Source: Bacillota bacterium (lineage in GTDB: Bacteria; Bacillota; Sulfobacillia; Sulfobacillales; Sulfobacillaceae). From it: a stretch of DNA of 64,000 nucleotides. The stretch is from contig JAKBWA010000029.1 in the NCBI GenBank assembly GCA_021841025.1, positions 1-64,000 on the forward strand, written 5' to 3'. A program made the position numbers and the translations under genes. Positions 55,500-63,938 of this stretch are shown here, piece after piece. Below the pieces are notes generated by a model that searched no databases, was not told the DNA's origin, and worked only from the letters and a program-made list of their open reading frames with translations. Numbering within the stretch: the first letter of the stretch is position 1; the number at the start of each line of letters is the position of its first letter.

Positions 55500-55526
55500 G
55501 CTGTTACCTCCTACTCATGCGGATGG

Positions 55527-55555
55527 ATTTTATCATATCGATCATTGCCTGTCAA
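55527..55555 (-). promoter_or_regulatory. Strong sigma-A promoter of rpmG-secE-nusG-rplKA
   Basis: TTGACA (55555-55550), a 17-base spacer, TAAAAT (55532-55527) with TGA before it (extended -10). The -35 and part of the spacer lie in the last codons of the upstream 96-residue gene. Confidence 0.8.
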
Positions 55556-55832
55556 TCATGAGGAGACCAAAGAACGCCGGTGTAAGAAACACAAGACCGC
55601 AACCAAAAAAAATAACAACGACCGTCATAAGTTCTTCAACTGTTTGCTTATCTCTTTCTTGCGGATCATGCGGCCCCAGGAAGATGCCCATGAACGATGA
55701 GAATCGGATCCCTCTTTTTCCCATCATCACGTCTTCATTGACGCCGGGATATTTCTCTGTCATCAAGGCCACCTTCCATGAGGCCCGATCCGGTTTGTGG
55801 TTCACTTGTCGGTAGCCTTTGAGTTTTCCCAT
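55542..55832 (-). CDS. Small membrane protein of unknown function
   Basis: 96 residues from the ATG at 55832; an ATG at 55763 (73 residues) has a better ribosome binding site (GGAAGGTGG). The C-terminal part has one clear membrane helix (TVEELMTVVVIFFGCGLVFL onward), the N-terminal part is basic and polar. I recognise no family. It ends inside the nusG-operon promoter. A TATGAT box 11 bases upstream of the first ATG would make the longer form nearly leaderless. Confidence 0.5.
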   Translation of the reverse strand: MGKLKGYRQVNHKPDRASWKVALMTEKYPGVNEDVMMGKRGIRFSSFMGIFLGPHDPQERDKQTVEELMTVVVIFFGCGLVFLTPAFFGLLMIDRQ

Positions 55833-55902
55833 ACCAAAAGCATCGTATCATAGATGAAACGCCCGAGTTAAACCGTAAAGAGGAAAACCATTACCGCCAT
55901 GC

Positions 55903-55923
55903 AAAAAAACGGGGGTAATCCCG
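55903..55923 (-). terminator. Terminator after cbbX
   Basis: On the minus strand CGGG pairs with CCCG around a short loop, followed by seven T (55909-55903). The stem is only four G-C pairs, but the U run is strong. It lies 26 bases after cbbX. Confidence 0.5.
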
Positions 55924-55948
55924 AAATTTTCAAAAAATCCCGTGGAAT

Positions 55949-56875
55949 TTACGCTTCATGGGATTCTTGGTCCCGATCCGGCGAGCCTTGGAATACTCGG
56001 CTGGCTAAGATGTCTTCATCTTCGATCGTCATCAAGTCCTCTTTTCCGAGACGCCCTCCCTTAGCAAACAGCCTGTTTGCCTGTCTTAACCGTGCACGGT
56101 CGAGGGCATTACGCACACTGCGGGCATTGGCAAAATTCGACATGGCCATTCTTCGGTCCAAATATGTCCTAAATGCTTGCCGAGCGTCCGGACTAAAGCG
56201 ATAATGCTGTTCGGCTAGCATCAATTCCGCAATTAACAAAAGCTCCTCTGCATTATAATCGGGGAAGTCAATGTGATGGGCAATACGCGAGCGCATCCCG
56301 GGGTTGGATCTGAAAAACCTGTCCATCCGGTCTTTATAGCCCGCCAAAATCACGACCAGATCGTCCCGCTGATTTTCCATGACCTGCAGCAAGATTTCGA
56401 TGGTTTCCTGACCATAGTCGCGTTCGTTTTCTTCACGATAAAGATAATAGGCTTCGTCAATAAACAATACCCCGCCCATTGCCCTTTTTAAAACCTCTTT
56501 CGTTTTGGGAGCCGTGTGGCCAATATACTGGCCCACCAGGTCATCACGGGTCACGGCCACCAAATGACCCTTACGAACGTATCCTAGACGATTAAGTATT
56601 TCAGCCATCCGCAGGGCAACCGTAGTCTTGCCGGTCCCGGGGTTTCCCGTGAATGACATGTGCAAGGACGGAGTTTGTGAGGCTAATTCCAGCTGTCTTC
56701 GCATCTTGTCTACGATCAGCAACGCGGCAATTTCGCGAATGCGGGTCTTCACAGGTTTTAGACCGACTAATTCACGGTCTAACTGGGCCAAAATGTCCAT
56801 GACTTTGGATTCTTTCAGCACGGTATCAAAATCTAAAAAGTTCGTGTCTTCAATATGGGTCGCATCTTGTGTCAT
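55949..56875 (-). CDS. cbbX: Rubisco activase CbbX (red type), AAA+ ATPase
   Basis: 308 residues, very similar to Rhodobacter CbbX over its whole length. Walker A is [11 protein letters not shown], then [20 protein letters not shown], the pore loop [20 protein letters not shown], Walker [21 protein letters not shown], and the C-terminal helical domain [20 protein letters not shown]. It removes inhibitory sugar phosphates from red-type (form IC/ID) Rubisco. The ATG at 56875 is used; a GTG at 56884 is possible. It follows rpe in one transcript. The Rubisco genes are not in the window. Confidence 0.95.
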   Translation of the reverse strand: MTQDATHIEDTNFLDFDTVLKESKVMDILAQLDRELVGLKPVKTRIREIAALLIVDKMRRQLELASQTPSLHMSFTGNPGTGKTTVALRMAEILNRLGYVRKGHLVAVTRDDLVGQYIGHTAPKTKEVLKRAMGGVLFIDEAYYLYREENERDYGQETIEILLQVMENQRDDLVVILAGYKDRMDRFFRSNPGMRSRIAHHIDFPDYNAEELLLIAELMLAEQHYRFSPDARQAFRTYLDRRMAMSNFANARSVRNALDRARLRQANRLFAKGGRLGKEDLMTIEDEDILASRVFQGSPDRDQESHEA

Positions 56876-56941
56876 TGTTTTCACCGCCCGCTATAAAGGC
56901 GCCTTCCCTCCTTAACATTTGTCTCGTTATTTCCGAAAACC

Positions 56942-57631
56942 TTAACCCGTATATAGCTGCTGCATCCCGAGTTCGGCTTGTTCACGGATTTGTTTAATGG
57001 CCGCTTTTCGGTTCTGTTTTCCAAAAATGGCACTGCCCACAACAAATATTTCGGCCCCTTTTTGGCTTATTTTGAAGGCCGTATCAGGGTTAATTCCGCC
57101 ATCCACTTCAATGGCCACCTGCGAATATTCAGATGCATCCAACAATCGCCTGAGACTCAAAACCTTCTCCATCATCAAGGGGATAAATTTCTGCCCGCCA
57201 AAACCGGGGTTAACCGTCATGACCAAGATGTAGTCCAAATCAGGCAACACATTCTCGACAACCTGAATCGGAGTGGAAGGCGTGAGTGCCAACCCCGCCT
57301 TTTTACCCGCACTGCGTATCATATCCAACGCACGCTGTACATGCGGAGTTGCCTCATAATGTATCGATATGCTGTCTGCTCCTGCCTTCAAAAAATCCGG
57401 GATGTACTGCTCAGGCTTAACGATCATGAGATGGACATCCAAGTGTGCTGGGGTATCCTTACGCACGGACTCGACAACAACAGGACCAATGGTAATGTTG
57501 GGCACAAATTGACCATCCATCACATCCACATGAATCCAATCGGCGCCGCCCTCTAAAACATCTTGCACCTCATGGCCCAAATGAGCAAAATTCGCGGATA
57601 GAATAGACGGGGCAATCACCAGATTTCTCAT
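56942..57631 (-). CDS. rpe: Ribulose-phosphate 3-epimerase
   Basis: 229 residues from the ATG at 57631 with AAAGGGGG upstream (the frame is open to 57688). It is a TIM barrel that interconverts ribulose 5-phosphate and xylulose 5-phosphate. APSILSANFAHLG, WIHVDVMDGQFVPNITIGP, DVHLMIVKPEQYI, VMTVNPGFGGQKFI and IEVDGGINPDTA are complete. Next to cbbX it probably serves the Calvin cycle as well as the pentose phosphate pathway. Confidence 0.97.
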   Translation of the reverse strand: MRNLVIAPSILSANFAHLGHEVQDVLEGGADWIHVDVMDGQFVPNITIGPVVVESVRKDTPAHLDVHLMIVKPEQYIPDFLKAGADSISIHYEATPHVQRALDMIRSAGKKAGLALTPSTPIQVVENVLPDLDYILVMTVNPGFGGQKFIPLMMEKVLSLRRLLDASEYSQVAIEVDGGINPDTAFKISQKGAEIFVVGSAIFGKQNRKAAIKQIREQAELGMQQLYTG

Positions 57632-57697
57632 TGTATCCCCCTTTCCAGGCAAAAGCCTAACACGCTTCAACCTTGTGAATTTTCTCACTAATTACTA

Positions 57698-57726
57698 ATT
57701 ATTCATGATGACTGTTCTCTTGTCAA
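57698..57726 (-). promoter_or_regulatory. Promoter of rpe-cbbX with overlapping palindrome
   Basis: TTGACA (57726-57721), a 17-base spacer, AATAAT (57703-57698). The perfect palindrome CTCTTGTCAAGAG (57717-57729) covers the -35 and could be an operator. Confidence 0.75.
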
Positions 57727-57822
57727 GAGTTGCCGGGTCAATCGCCTTAATCAGCCATATCAATACCCACTTTGGTGAACACATGTCTAATCACCATGAT
57801 TGTCCCGTATATATGATCAGAA

Positions 57823-57874
57823 TCTCCCGGGAACGCTTCTCGGTTTCCCGGGGAGAAAAGCCATGGCTTTTCTC
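57823..57874. repeat. Two overlapping inverted repeats upstream of the DUF2231 gene
   Basis: Repeat A: TCTCCCGGGAA (57823-57833) pairs with 57845-57856 (one bulged G). Repeat B: a perfect 22-base palindrome GAGAAAAGCCATGGCTTTTC plus TC (57853-57874). The two share 57853-57856 and cannot both form fully. They lie 42 bases before the plus-strand gene. Confidence 0.75.
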
Positions 57875-57915
57875 GTTCCTGCTCCTTATTATTCTGCCAT
57901 AGGAGGGCGGTACCC

Positions 57916-58308
57916 GTGTTGGGGATTATCATGCAAAACCTCCAGAATCATTTGCATCCGGGCATCGTTCATTTTCCCATAGTGTTGTTTTTACTAACCG
58001 CCTTGGCTCGTGCGTTCAGTGACAAAGCCCCCTCGTGGTTAATCCGTCTCGGGCTGTGGATGAGTATCGGCATGGGATTTTTGGCACTCTTCTCGGGTCT
58101 GATAGCAGCCCAACCGCACATCGTTAAACTGGACAGCCTCCTTACATGGCATCTTCGTCTAGCCTCTTTGTGGATGGGATGCGTTTTATATTTGAGCATG
58201 GTGCAAGATCACGACGTCGAACCCTCCTTGACGACCGTAATTTGGATTGCAGCCAGTCTTCTCATCATCGCCACAGCTACTGTCGGCGGCATTATTGTTC
58301 ATTCCTGA
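57916..58308 (+). CDS. DUF2231 family membrane protein
   Basis: 130 residues with four membrane helices. LHPGIVHFPIVLFLLTALAR is the family signature, with conserved histidines (HLHP, VHFP) that could bind heme or metal. The function is not established. The start is a GTG at 57916, with AGGAGG nine bases upstream; an ATG six residues later is possible. It overlaps the convergent gene by 10 bases. Confidence 0.8.
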   Translation: MLGIIMQNLQNHLHPGIVHFPIVLFLLTALARAFSDKAPSWLIRLGLWMSIGMGFLALFSGLIAAQPHIVKLDSLLTWHLRLASLWMGCVLYLSMVQDHDVEPSLTTVIWIAASLLIIATATVGGIIVHS

Positions 58309-58673
58309 CCCACTTGCGGGTCTCTGTGCCGAGCATAGACTCTGCCTACAACCGCGTCCGCCACCCCTACAATAGCCCCAATCACAATCGCGTCAAACAC
58401 ATAGACAGGACTATGAACCGCAGGAGACACATATTGAATAAAACCAAGAATCAGTATGGAAGTCGAGACGATAAATCCTACCAGACCTCGCCCCGGGGGC
58501 GAAAGATACCCCCCAAACAACTCATCCGCTAAATACCCGATTCCCGCACATAGCACTGCCAGGACTATCGCTTGGGACCAAGAAACTGCGGGAAACTGAG
58601 TTAAGGTGTAGCGAAACACCTCCAACAGAACCCACACGGCCACAAATCGTATGATGGCCCCCCTCCAATTCAT
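58299..58673 (-). CDS. Four-helix membrane protein (DUF2512-like)
   Basis: 124 residues with four membrane helices. GIGYLADELFGGYLSPPGRG followed by LVGFIVSTSILILGFIQY resembles the DUF2512 (YndM-like) family, in which this region reads as a Gly-Asp and Pro-Arg-Thr-Gly loop. The match is partial. The ribosome binding site is AAAGGAAGGG. Function unknown. Confidence 0.7.
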   Translation of the reverse strand: MNWRGAIIRFVAVWVLLEVFRYTLTQFPAVSWSQAIVLAVLCAGIGYLADELFGGYLSPPGRGLVGFIVSTSILILGFIQYVSPAVHSPVYVFDAIVIGAIVGVADAVVGRVYARHRDPQVGQE

Positions 58674-58897
58674 CGCTTTCCCTTCCTTTAGGCTGGTTAG
58701 TCTCGAATCTCAGTACCTAACTCGTGTTTTCTTGAGCTGTTGCTAGTGTGACTCGTTCATGCTTTCTTTATTCTTTCAAGTCACAGAAATCCTTGCGCGC
58801 ATCCCTCTTAGCTGCTCACGGCACGAGACCATATAATCCTTTGGATCAGATTCTCGTTCGATCTGGCTTGATTCATGCACACACGAACGTGCGGTTT

Positions 58898-59740
58898 TTA
58901 TCCGTATTGGCACACAAACAGCGTGAAGATTCCCATTAAATAGACTTCCGAAATATATTGTTGCCAGGTGAGATATTTTGTTCTTTGAGAGGGCGAAGAA
59001 ATGATACTAAGACCTGCCGTGCCAAGATAACCGACACCCATGACAAAGCTTCCCAATAGATAGACTCCGCTTGAAGTATCGAGGTAATAGGGAACCAAGC
59101 TCACTAACGTTGTCAGGACGGAACAGATCAATACACGGGTTTTGAGTCGTTCTTCCTGAGCCGGAAAGGACATCTGAACTTTTTGGCTGTACTGAGTGTG
59201 CCAGAGCAAATACACATTCCAAATATAGGCTTGGGCCCACAACAACGCAATAGCAGCCAGCACCTCGTCCTTTCCGACAACGTGCTGGCGGCCGATTAAC
59301 AAACCTGCTACCGGGCTCATAATGCCCAACAGACTCGCGACTGCAAGACCGCCCCCTCGATTTCCCAGAAAACGCGCAGCAAGAAGGACGTTAAAGGCAT
59401 CAAATGTGACCCACGTCAAGTCTGGCTGCTGGAGCCGCAACATCAGCCACGACGCAGCCTGGCCAAAAAAAGCCACAACCCAGGTTTTTTTCGGCAGCGG
59501 CGTAAAAATGCCGTGCATCATGATGAACATGCTCACCCACGCTTCACTCCATGCCCATAACAGTGGTATGAGCTGCAAGAAGTGTGCTGAATTATGCATG
59601 GCACACAGAATACTGGTGACGTATAACAACACCAAAATAAATCGTAACGGGATTTTCGTTCCGGTGCTGCCCATATGCGCCCGAGGCGACCTAATTTTGG
59701 CGCGAGCGCGGGAAATATGGCGACCTTGACTCAGATTCAC
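58898..59740 (-). CDS. Polytopic membrane protein in the oxidase operon
   Basis: 280 residues, about eight hydrophobic helices from residue 31 onward, after a basic N-terminus (RHISRARAKIRSPRAH). I recognise no family; it is not obviously CtaA, CtaB or CtaG. The GTG start at 59740 overlaps the stop of the previous gene (GTGA), so it is translated with the oxidase. An assembly or heme/copper insertion role is suggested by position only. Confidence 0.65.
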   Translation of the reverse strand: MNLSQGRHISRARAKIRSPRAHMGSTGTKIPLRFILVLLYVTSILCAMHNSAHFLQLIPLLWAWSEAWVSMFIMMHGIFTPLPKKTWVVAFFGQAASWLMLRLQQPDLTWVTFDAFNVLLAARFLGNRGGGLAVASLLGIMSPVAGLLIGRQHVVGKDEVLAAIALLWAQAYIWNVYLLWHTQYSQKVQMSFPAQEERLKTRVLICSVLTTLVSLVPYYLDTSSGVYLLGSFVMGVGYLGTAGLSIISSPSQRTKYLTWQQYISEVYLMGIFTLFVCQYG

Positions 59741-59943
59741 GGCTTGGCTTTCCGAGAGTTCTTTTGTTGAAGGTCATGCGCTTTGTCGTCAAATTGCTCA
59801 TCAACGCGTAAGGCCACTTTGCGAAAAGTAATCAATAAAACCGTCATGACTACAATCTGAAAAAACCACCAAAAAGGATCCCACCAATGGGCTATGCCTG
59901 GACTAAACGGAATACGAACCGGCAAATGCGGAAAAAAACTCAT
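59737..59943 (-). CDS. Small single-helix membrane protein of the oxidase operon
   Basis: 68 residues from the ATG at 59943, seven bases after AGGAGG (59946 is an alternative). One membrane helix (HWWDPFWWFFQIVVMTVLLI) with a tryptophan-rich start and a charged cytoplasmic tail (DEQFDDKAHDLQQKNSRKAK). Small subunits like CoxD/CcoQ have this form. No family is recognised. Confidence 0.65.
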   Translation of the reverse strand: MSFFPHLPVRIPFSPGIAHWWDPFWWFFQIVVMTVLLITFRKVALRVDEQFDDKAHDLQQKNSRKAKP

Positions 59944-59973
59944 CATCCCACCTCCTAGCAAACTGTAAGGCTA

Positions 59974-60519
59974 TCAAATCCAATAAAGCAGCAGATACAC
60001 TAATAACCCGGCTACTAACTGAAAGATCCAGAAATACACGGCCGCATCAGCATCCCAATGATATTCCGCCGTAAAAGCCACCCTGACTGCACGAAAGCTG
60101 ATAGCGACCATGATGAAAACACCGACAAGCTCATAAAATCCCGACACGCCTGTCAGGGTATAATACACTTCTCCGTAGCGTGTGCCTGGGAAAACAAACC
60201 GAGTGCCCCATTGATAAGCGAGAAGAATCAGTTGAACAGTGCCCAACACGGCCGCTCGGCGAAATCCCTGAACCATATCCATGAGCTTGCCCCGCCTGAT
60301 GCTCAAAAGGGCTCGCCAGGCAACCCACCCCGATGCGATGTCGAATAAGGCTTCGCCAGCCCCTAGCCAGTGATTGACCCAAGGGCTCACATAATCGCCG
60401 TTAAACATATACCAGTCGCTGAAGATGAGAACAAAAGGCACACACTGGCTAACAAGAAAAATACGGAATCCCCAACGATAAGCTGCCATTTCCCTGTCTT
60501 TGGGATAAGTCGACGCCAC
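59974..60519 (-). CDS. Heme-copper oxidase subunit III
   Basis: 181 residues with five membrane helices, the short bacterial form. AAYRWGFRIFLVSQCVPF near the start, GFYELVGVFIMVAISFRAVR and WDADAAVYFWIFQLVAGLLV at the end follow the CoxC/CyoC layout. It lies directly after coxA (28 bases). Confidence 0.8.
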   Translation of the reverse strand: MASTYPKDREMAAYRWGFRIFLVSQCVPFVLIFSDWYMFNGDYVSPWVNHWLGAGEALFDIASGWVAWRALLSIRRGKLMDMVQGFRRAAVLGTVQLILLAYQWGTRFVFPGTRYGEVYYTLTGVSGFYELVGVFIMVAISFRAVRVAFTAEYHWDADAAVYFWIFQLVAGLLVYLLLYWI

Positions 60520-60547
60520 TGATTTTTCCCCCTAAATGTCAGTTCAT

Positions 60548-62416
60548 CTAATTCGATTCCGGTTGATCTTTCACAATATAAGCCGAGGGCTTATCGTGGT
60601 CGTAGCGGTAGAATCCCCGCACAACTTCGACCTCACCCGGAAAGTTTTCCTCCGAAGGGGGCGAAGAAGCCAACCATTCCAAGGTTTTCGCGTGCCATGG
60701 GTTCTCAGGAGCCGATGGTCCCTTTCGCCAAGCCCAAATAATATGGATAGCATGTCCAACAAACCCAGCCCCTAGGAAGAAAGCAAACAAAGACACATCG
60801 TAGTTCAAGGCCTTTAGATAGGGGGGATAGGCCGGAACCCATCGATTCATCCCCTCCAATCCCACAAGAAACATTTGACTAAATGTGCCGTTGAAACCGA
60901 TAAATATCCAGACTGCCAATATCATGCCCCACGTTTCGTTGTACATTCTCCCGGACAATTTGGGCAGCCAATAATACATGGAGGCAATCCATGTAAAGAT
61001 CATGCCGCCAATAATCGTGTAGTGAAAATGAGCGATGACGAAGAAAGTATCGTGCACTTGGAGGTTCACAGGCGGATCAGCTAAATACACACCGGTCAGC
61101 CCTCCAATCAAAAAATTAAATAAACTCATCAAGATGAGAAGAGAGGGTGTTGTTAAACGCAATCTCGCCTTCCATAATGTGCCAATTGCTGCCATAAAAG
61201 AAAATCCCGTGGGAATGGAGATCATTTCCGTGAAGAAGGCAAAGGGAAACATCTCACTATTGCGCATATTGGTGAACATATGATGAGCCCATACCAATCC
61301 GCTTAGCATCATGACAAAGATCAGGCCGATAATGGCCCAGTCTCGGGCAAACAGATTTTTTTGCGCCATCACGGGAATCATTTCGTTCCACATGGCGATA
61401 GCGGGCAACACGATGATATACACTTCCGGATGACCGAACAGCCAGAACATACTCAGATAGGTTTCGACACTGCCTAAGGCATCAAAAAAGTTCCACGGTA
61501 CCAGTTTCGATAATAACGCCATGACAAAGGTCATTTCGATTTCCGGCTGCCAAATCAAATTGAGCAAGGACACCGTTAAAATTCCCCACACGAACAATGG
61601 TATCCGTGCCCATGTCATGCCCCGAGTCCGGTAAAAAATGATCGTCGCAGCAAGATTCAAAGACGTCAAGATGGTCGACAAAGTCATGGCAAAAATGCCG
61701 AGATAGTAGTAAACCATACCACCTGGATCTTGCATGGCCAAAGGCTCATATCCCCGCCAACCTGTATCCCAGTACCCCAACAGGGGACTGGCTATCAAAG
61801 TCAGTGCTCCGAAGGGCAAGAGCCAGTGTCCCAATCCGGACAGCCGAGAGAAAACGGTTCGTTTGGCTCCAATCATCAGAGGCACAAAATAGTTGCCCAG
61901 TCCGGAAATCATGGCGACAGTGCCGACCCCAAACATCATAAGCGATCCATGAACTCCTACTGCAGCGAGATATTGGCCGGAATAGGTGAAAAAATGCAAA
62001 GAAGGCTGCATCAGTTCATAGCGGATGGCCATCGCGTCCAACCCTGCCACGAGAAAAATGGAACTGGACGAGAACAGATATTGTATGCCGATGACCTTGT
62101 GGCTGGTACTTAGTCCAAAATACCGGCGCCAATTTTTAGGCTCTACCCAAGTACTCGGAAACCCGAATAGGGGCAACACCACTTCCTCATAACCTCCGAT
62201 CCCTAAAAGCCACCCGACAAGAGCTCCCACCCAACCTACGACTGCCGAGGGTTCTGTGACCAAAGGATTCCCCCGGAAAGGATCGACGGCTACTGTCAAG
62301 AGATCGCCGATGATAAATCCCGCTGCGGCCCAAATAAATCCCCGCCAAATGGGTGCCATATGTAGAATTTTCGGCTGGGGATCATTACGCGGTTCAGCCT
62401 GTGTCATATCTCTCAT
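60548..62416 (-). CDS. Heme-copper oxidase subunit I
   Basis: 622 residues with an extra N-terminal membrane region (residues 25-80) before the 12-helix core. Heme and copper ligands are all present: His156, His463 and His465 for the hemes, His329, His378 and His379 for CuB, and Tyr333 of the cross-link (GHPEVY). The usual D-channel aspartate is Arg186 (IGAKRTVF), its asparagine partner is Ser193, and the K-channel lysine is Ser406 (PTGFSF). Glu331 near the active site is kept. The start ATG (62416) is 11 bases from GGGAGG; an ATG three codons later is possible. It reduces O2 to water. Confidence 0.92.
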   Translation of the reverse strand: MRDMTQAEPRNDPQPKILHMAPIWRGFIWAAAGFIIGDLLTVAVDPFRGNPLVTEPSAVVGWVGALVGWLLGIGGYEEVVLPLFGFPSTWVEPKNWRRYFGLSTSHKVIGIQYLFSSSSIFLVAGLDAMAIRYELMQPSLHFFTYSGQYLAAVGVHGSLMMFGVGTVAMISGLGNYFVPLMIGAKRTVFSRLSGLGHWLLPFGALTLIASPLLGYWDTGWRGYEPLAMQDPGGMVYYYLGIFAMTLSTILTSLNLAATIIFYRTRGMTWARIPLFVWGILTVSLLNLIWQPEIEMTFVMALLSKLVPWNFFDALGSVETYLSMFWLFGHPEVYIIVLPAIAMWNEMIPVMAQKNLFARDWAIIGLIFVMMLSGLVWAHHMFTNMRNSEMFPFAFFTEMISIPTGFSFMAAIGTLWKARLRLTTPSLLILMSLFNFLIGGLTGVYLADPPVNLQVHDTFFVIAHFHYTIIGGMIFTWIASMYYWLPKLSGRMYNETWGMILAVWIFIGFNGTFSQMFLVGLEGMNRWVPAYPPYLKALNYDVSLFAFFLGAGFVGHAIHIIWAWRKGPSAPENPWHAKTLEWLASSPPSEENFPGEVEVVRGFYRYDHDKPSAYIVKDQPESN

Positions 62417-62461
62417 ATTTCAGTTCGCCTCCCACAAATATTCACGGACGTCCGACCCTAT

Positions 62462-63274
62462 CTAGGCCCCATGCGCCTGGAGGGATTTTTGATGCGCAAT
62501 CCACGTATGAAATTGCTTCGCCTTCACGATGTAGAGGGGCGCTTCCATGTAAGGATGTCCGGGCCCGCATACCTCCGCACACTGCACCCGGACTAAGGGG
62601 CTTGTTTTGTAACTAGCTACGCGCTGTGGAATAAGAAACTCCGTACGCGTTTCACCGGGAATCACATCTTCTTTAATGCCAAATGCAGGAATCCAAAAAC
62701 TATGGATCACATCCGCATAGACGTCGTACCGATGAAATGGATCTTCACTGCGTAAAAAGAACTTCACGGGGCGGCCCACGGGCAATTCCAACTCGTCCTG
62801 TCCTCGGGCATTCACCGCCTGTTGAATCCCGTATTGCGGATAACTGAAAATCCATTCCCACTGTCTGGCCGTGACGTTAACAATAAGGGGGTGTTGCTTT
62901 TGTTCGTGGTTCCAATTAGCAAACATCGTTTCCAGGTCCACTGCCGTCGGATGAAGCCAAAACACGATATTTAGCACGAAACTAGTGCCTACCCACAGGA
63001 GTATGTACCATTTGTTGCGCATCGTCTGTACAGAGCTTGGTTTCGGGCTGTTGTCCGGCGCACGAAAACGGATCAACACGAAAATGAGCAATAGCACAAC
63101 AAATATAAAGATGGGAAGGAGCCACGATGACAAAAAATTAAAAGCATTCAACGCAATATGCCCCTGATTAGATATGGTGTAATACATTGAATGCGCTTGA
63201 ATTCTGTGGAACCCAATTTCCGCCACTATCACCGCGATAAGCCAAATAACCGCAAAAACAAGGGCTTCTGCCAC
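62462..63274 (-). CDS. Heme-copper oxidase subunit II (CuA type)
   Basis: 270 residues. Hydrophobic segments near residues 3-22, 48-70 and 90-108 precede the extracytoplasmic cupredoxin domain. The CuA ligands are complete: His191, Cys232, Glu234, Cys236, His240 and Met243 (QCAEVCGPGHPYM). The aromatic entry RQWEWIFSYPQYG is typical. A third helix is unusual for this subunit. It accepts electrons from a copper protein or cytochrome. Confidence 0.9.
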   Translation of the reverse strand: MAEALVFAVIWLIAVIVAEIGFHRIQAHSMYYTISNQGHIALNAFNFLSSWLLPIFIFVVLLLIFVLIRFRAPDNSPKPSSVQTMRNKWYILLWVGTSFVLNIVFWLHPTAVDLETMFANWNHEQKQHPLIVNVTARQWEWIFSYPQYGIQQAVNARGQDELELPVGRPVKFFLRSEDPFHRYDVYADVIHSFWIPAFGIKEDVIPGETRTEFLIPQRVASYKTSPLVRVQCAEVCGPGHPYMEAPLYIVKAKQFHTWIAHQKSLQAHGA

Positions 63275-63308
63275 CTGTATTTCCCTCCTTTATCGCGCCT
63301 TCGTGTTG

Positions 63309-63938
63309 TCACGCCGGCAAAATATTGATAACGCCCTTCATTCCGTCCCGGTAATGGATAAATTCCTGAACAAAACAGCCAAATTGCCATATTCCAGGCT
63401 TGTTGGGGACGGTAAACGTTAATGTCAAACTGCCGCCAGGCTTCAGCGTAGGACTAAAATCACCGCCTGTAGCAATTTTGTAGGGGCCTTTAGGCCCGGT
63501 ATAGGTAACATGAGCCTTATGAGGAACAAAATTGTCAATTTGGTAAGGATTGCTTAAGGTGACATCGACGCCATCCCAAAAATCAATCGCCCATGCATCC
63601 GCGTTCATGTACCCAAACCCTTGAAAATAGGCCAGATTAAGTTTTCGGCCAATTGTCCATTCATGCCAATGGGTGTGACTTTGATTTTGTAAGACAACCT
63701 GGAGCCGATCACCGACTCTCCAGGTCATGTAGTTCGGAATAAAGTAGTAATCGAGCTGATATAAATGAATTTTTCCCGAACTCACGGGGGACCCGACCAA
63801 TCTGCGCGTCAATCCTACGATATCGGGTTTGGCGAACAATGAAAGTAAGGCTGTGGCCCCCAGACCCACTCCACCCCAAATTAGCTGTCGCCTGCTCCAC
63901 CTTTGTTCCACCATGCCAGAGGGTTCCTGGTTGTCCAT
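63309..63938 (-). CDS. Tat-exported cupredoxin-domain protein
   Basis: 209 residues. A twin-arginine signal (SRRQLIWGG, Arg16-Arg17, then a hydrophobic stretch to about 36) is followed by a cupredoxin fold. Candidate type-1 copper ligands are one of His88/90/92 (SHTHWHEW) and Cys188, His195, Met200 (GCFVQEFIHYRDGM). The Cys-x6-His spacing differs from the Cys-x2-His of plastocyanin. It precedes coxB by 34 bases and is a likely electron donor or extra subunit, comparable to sulfocyanins in acidophile oxidases. Confidence 0.78.
   Translation of the reverse strand: MDNQEPSGMVEQRWSRRQLIWGGVGLGATALLSLFAKPDIVGLTRRLVGSPVSSGKIHLYQLDYYFIPNYMTWRVGDRLQVVLQNQSHTHWHEWTIGRKLNLAYFQGFGYMNADAWAIDFWDGVDVTLSNPYQIDNFVPHKAHVTYTGPKGPYKIATGGDFSPTLKPGGSLTLTFTVPNKPGIWQFGCFVQEFIHYRDGMKGVINILPA

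Noticed and set aside
58748-58939. 63-codon plus-strand frame between two membrane-protein genes
   Set aside because: Ends antisense inside the oxidase-operon membrane protein; weak start region. A small GCAC/GTGC stem followed by TTTTT on this strand is probably accidental.
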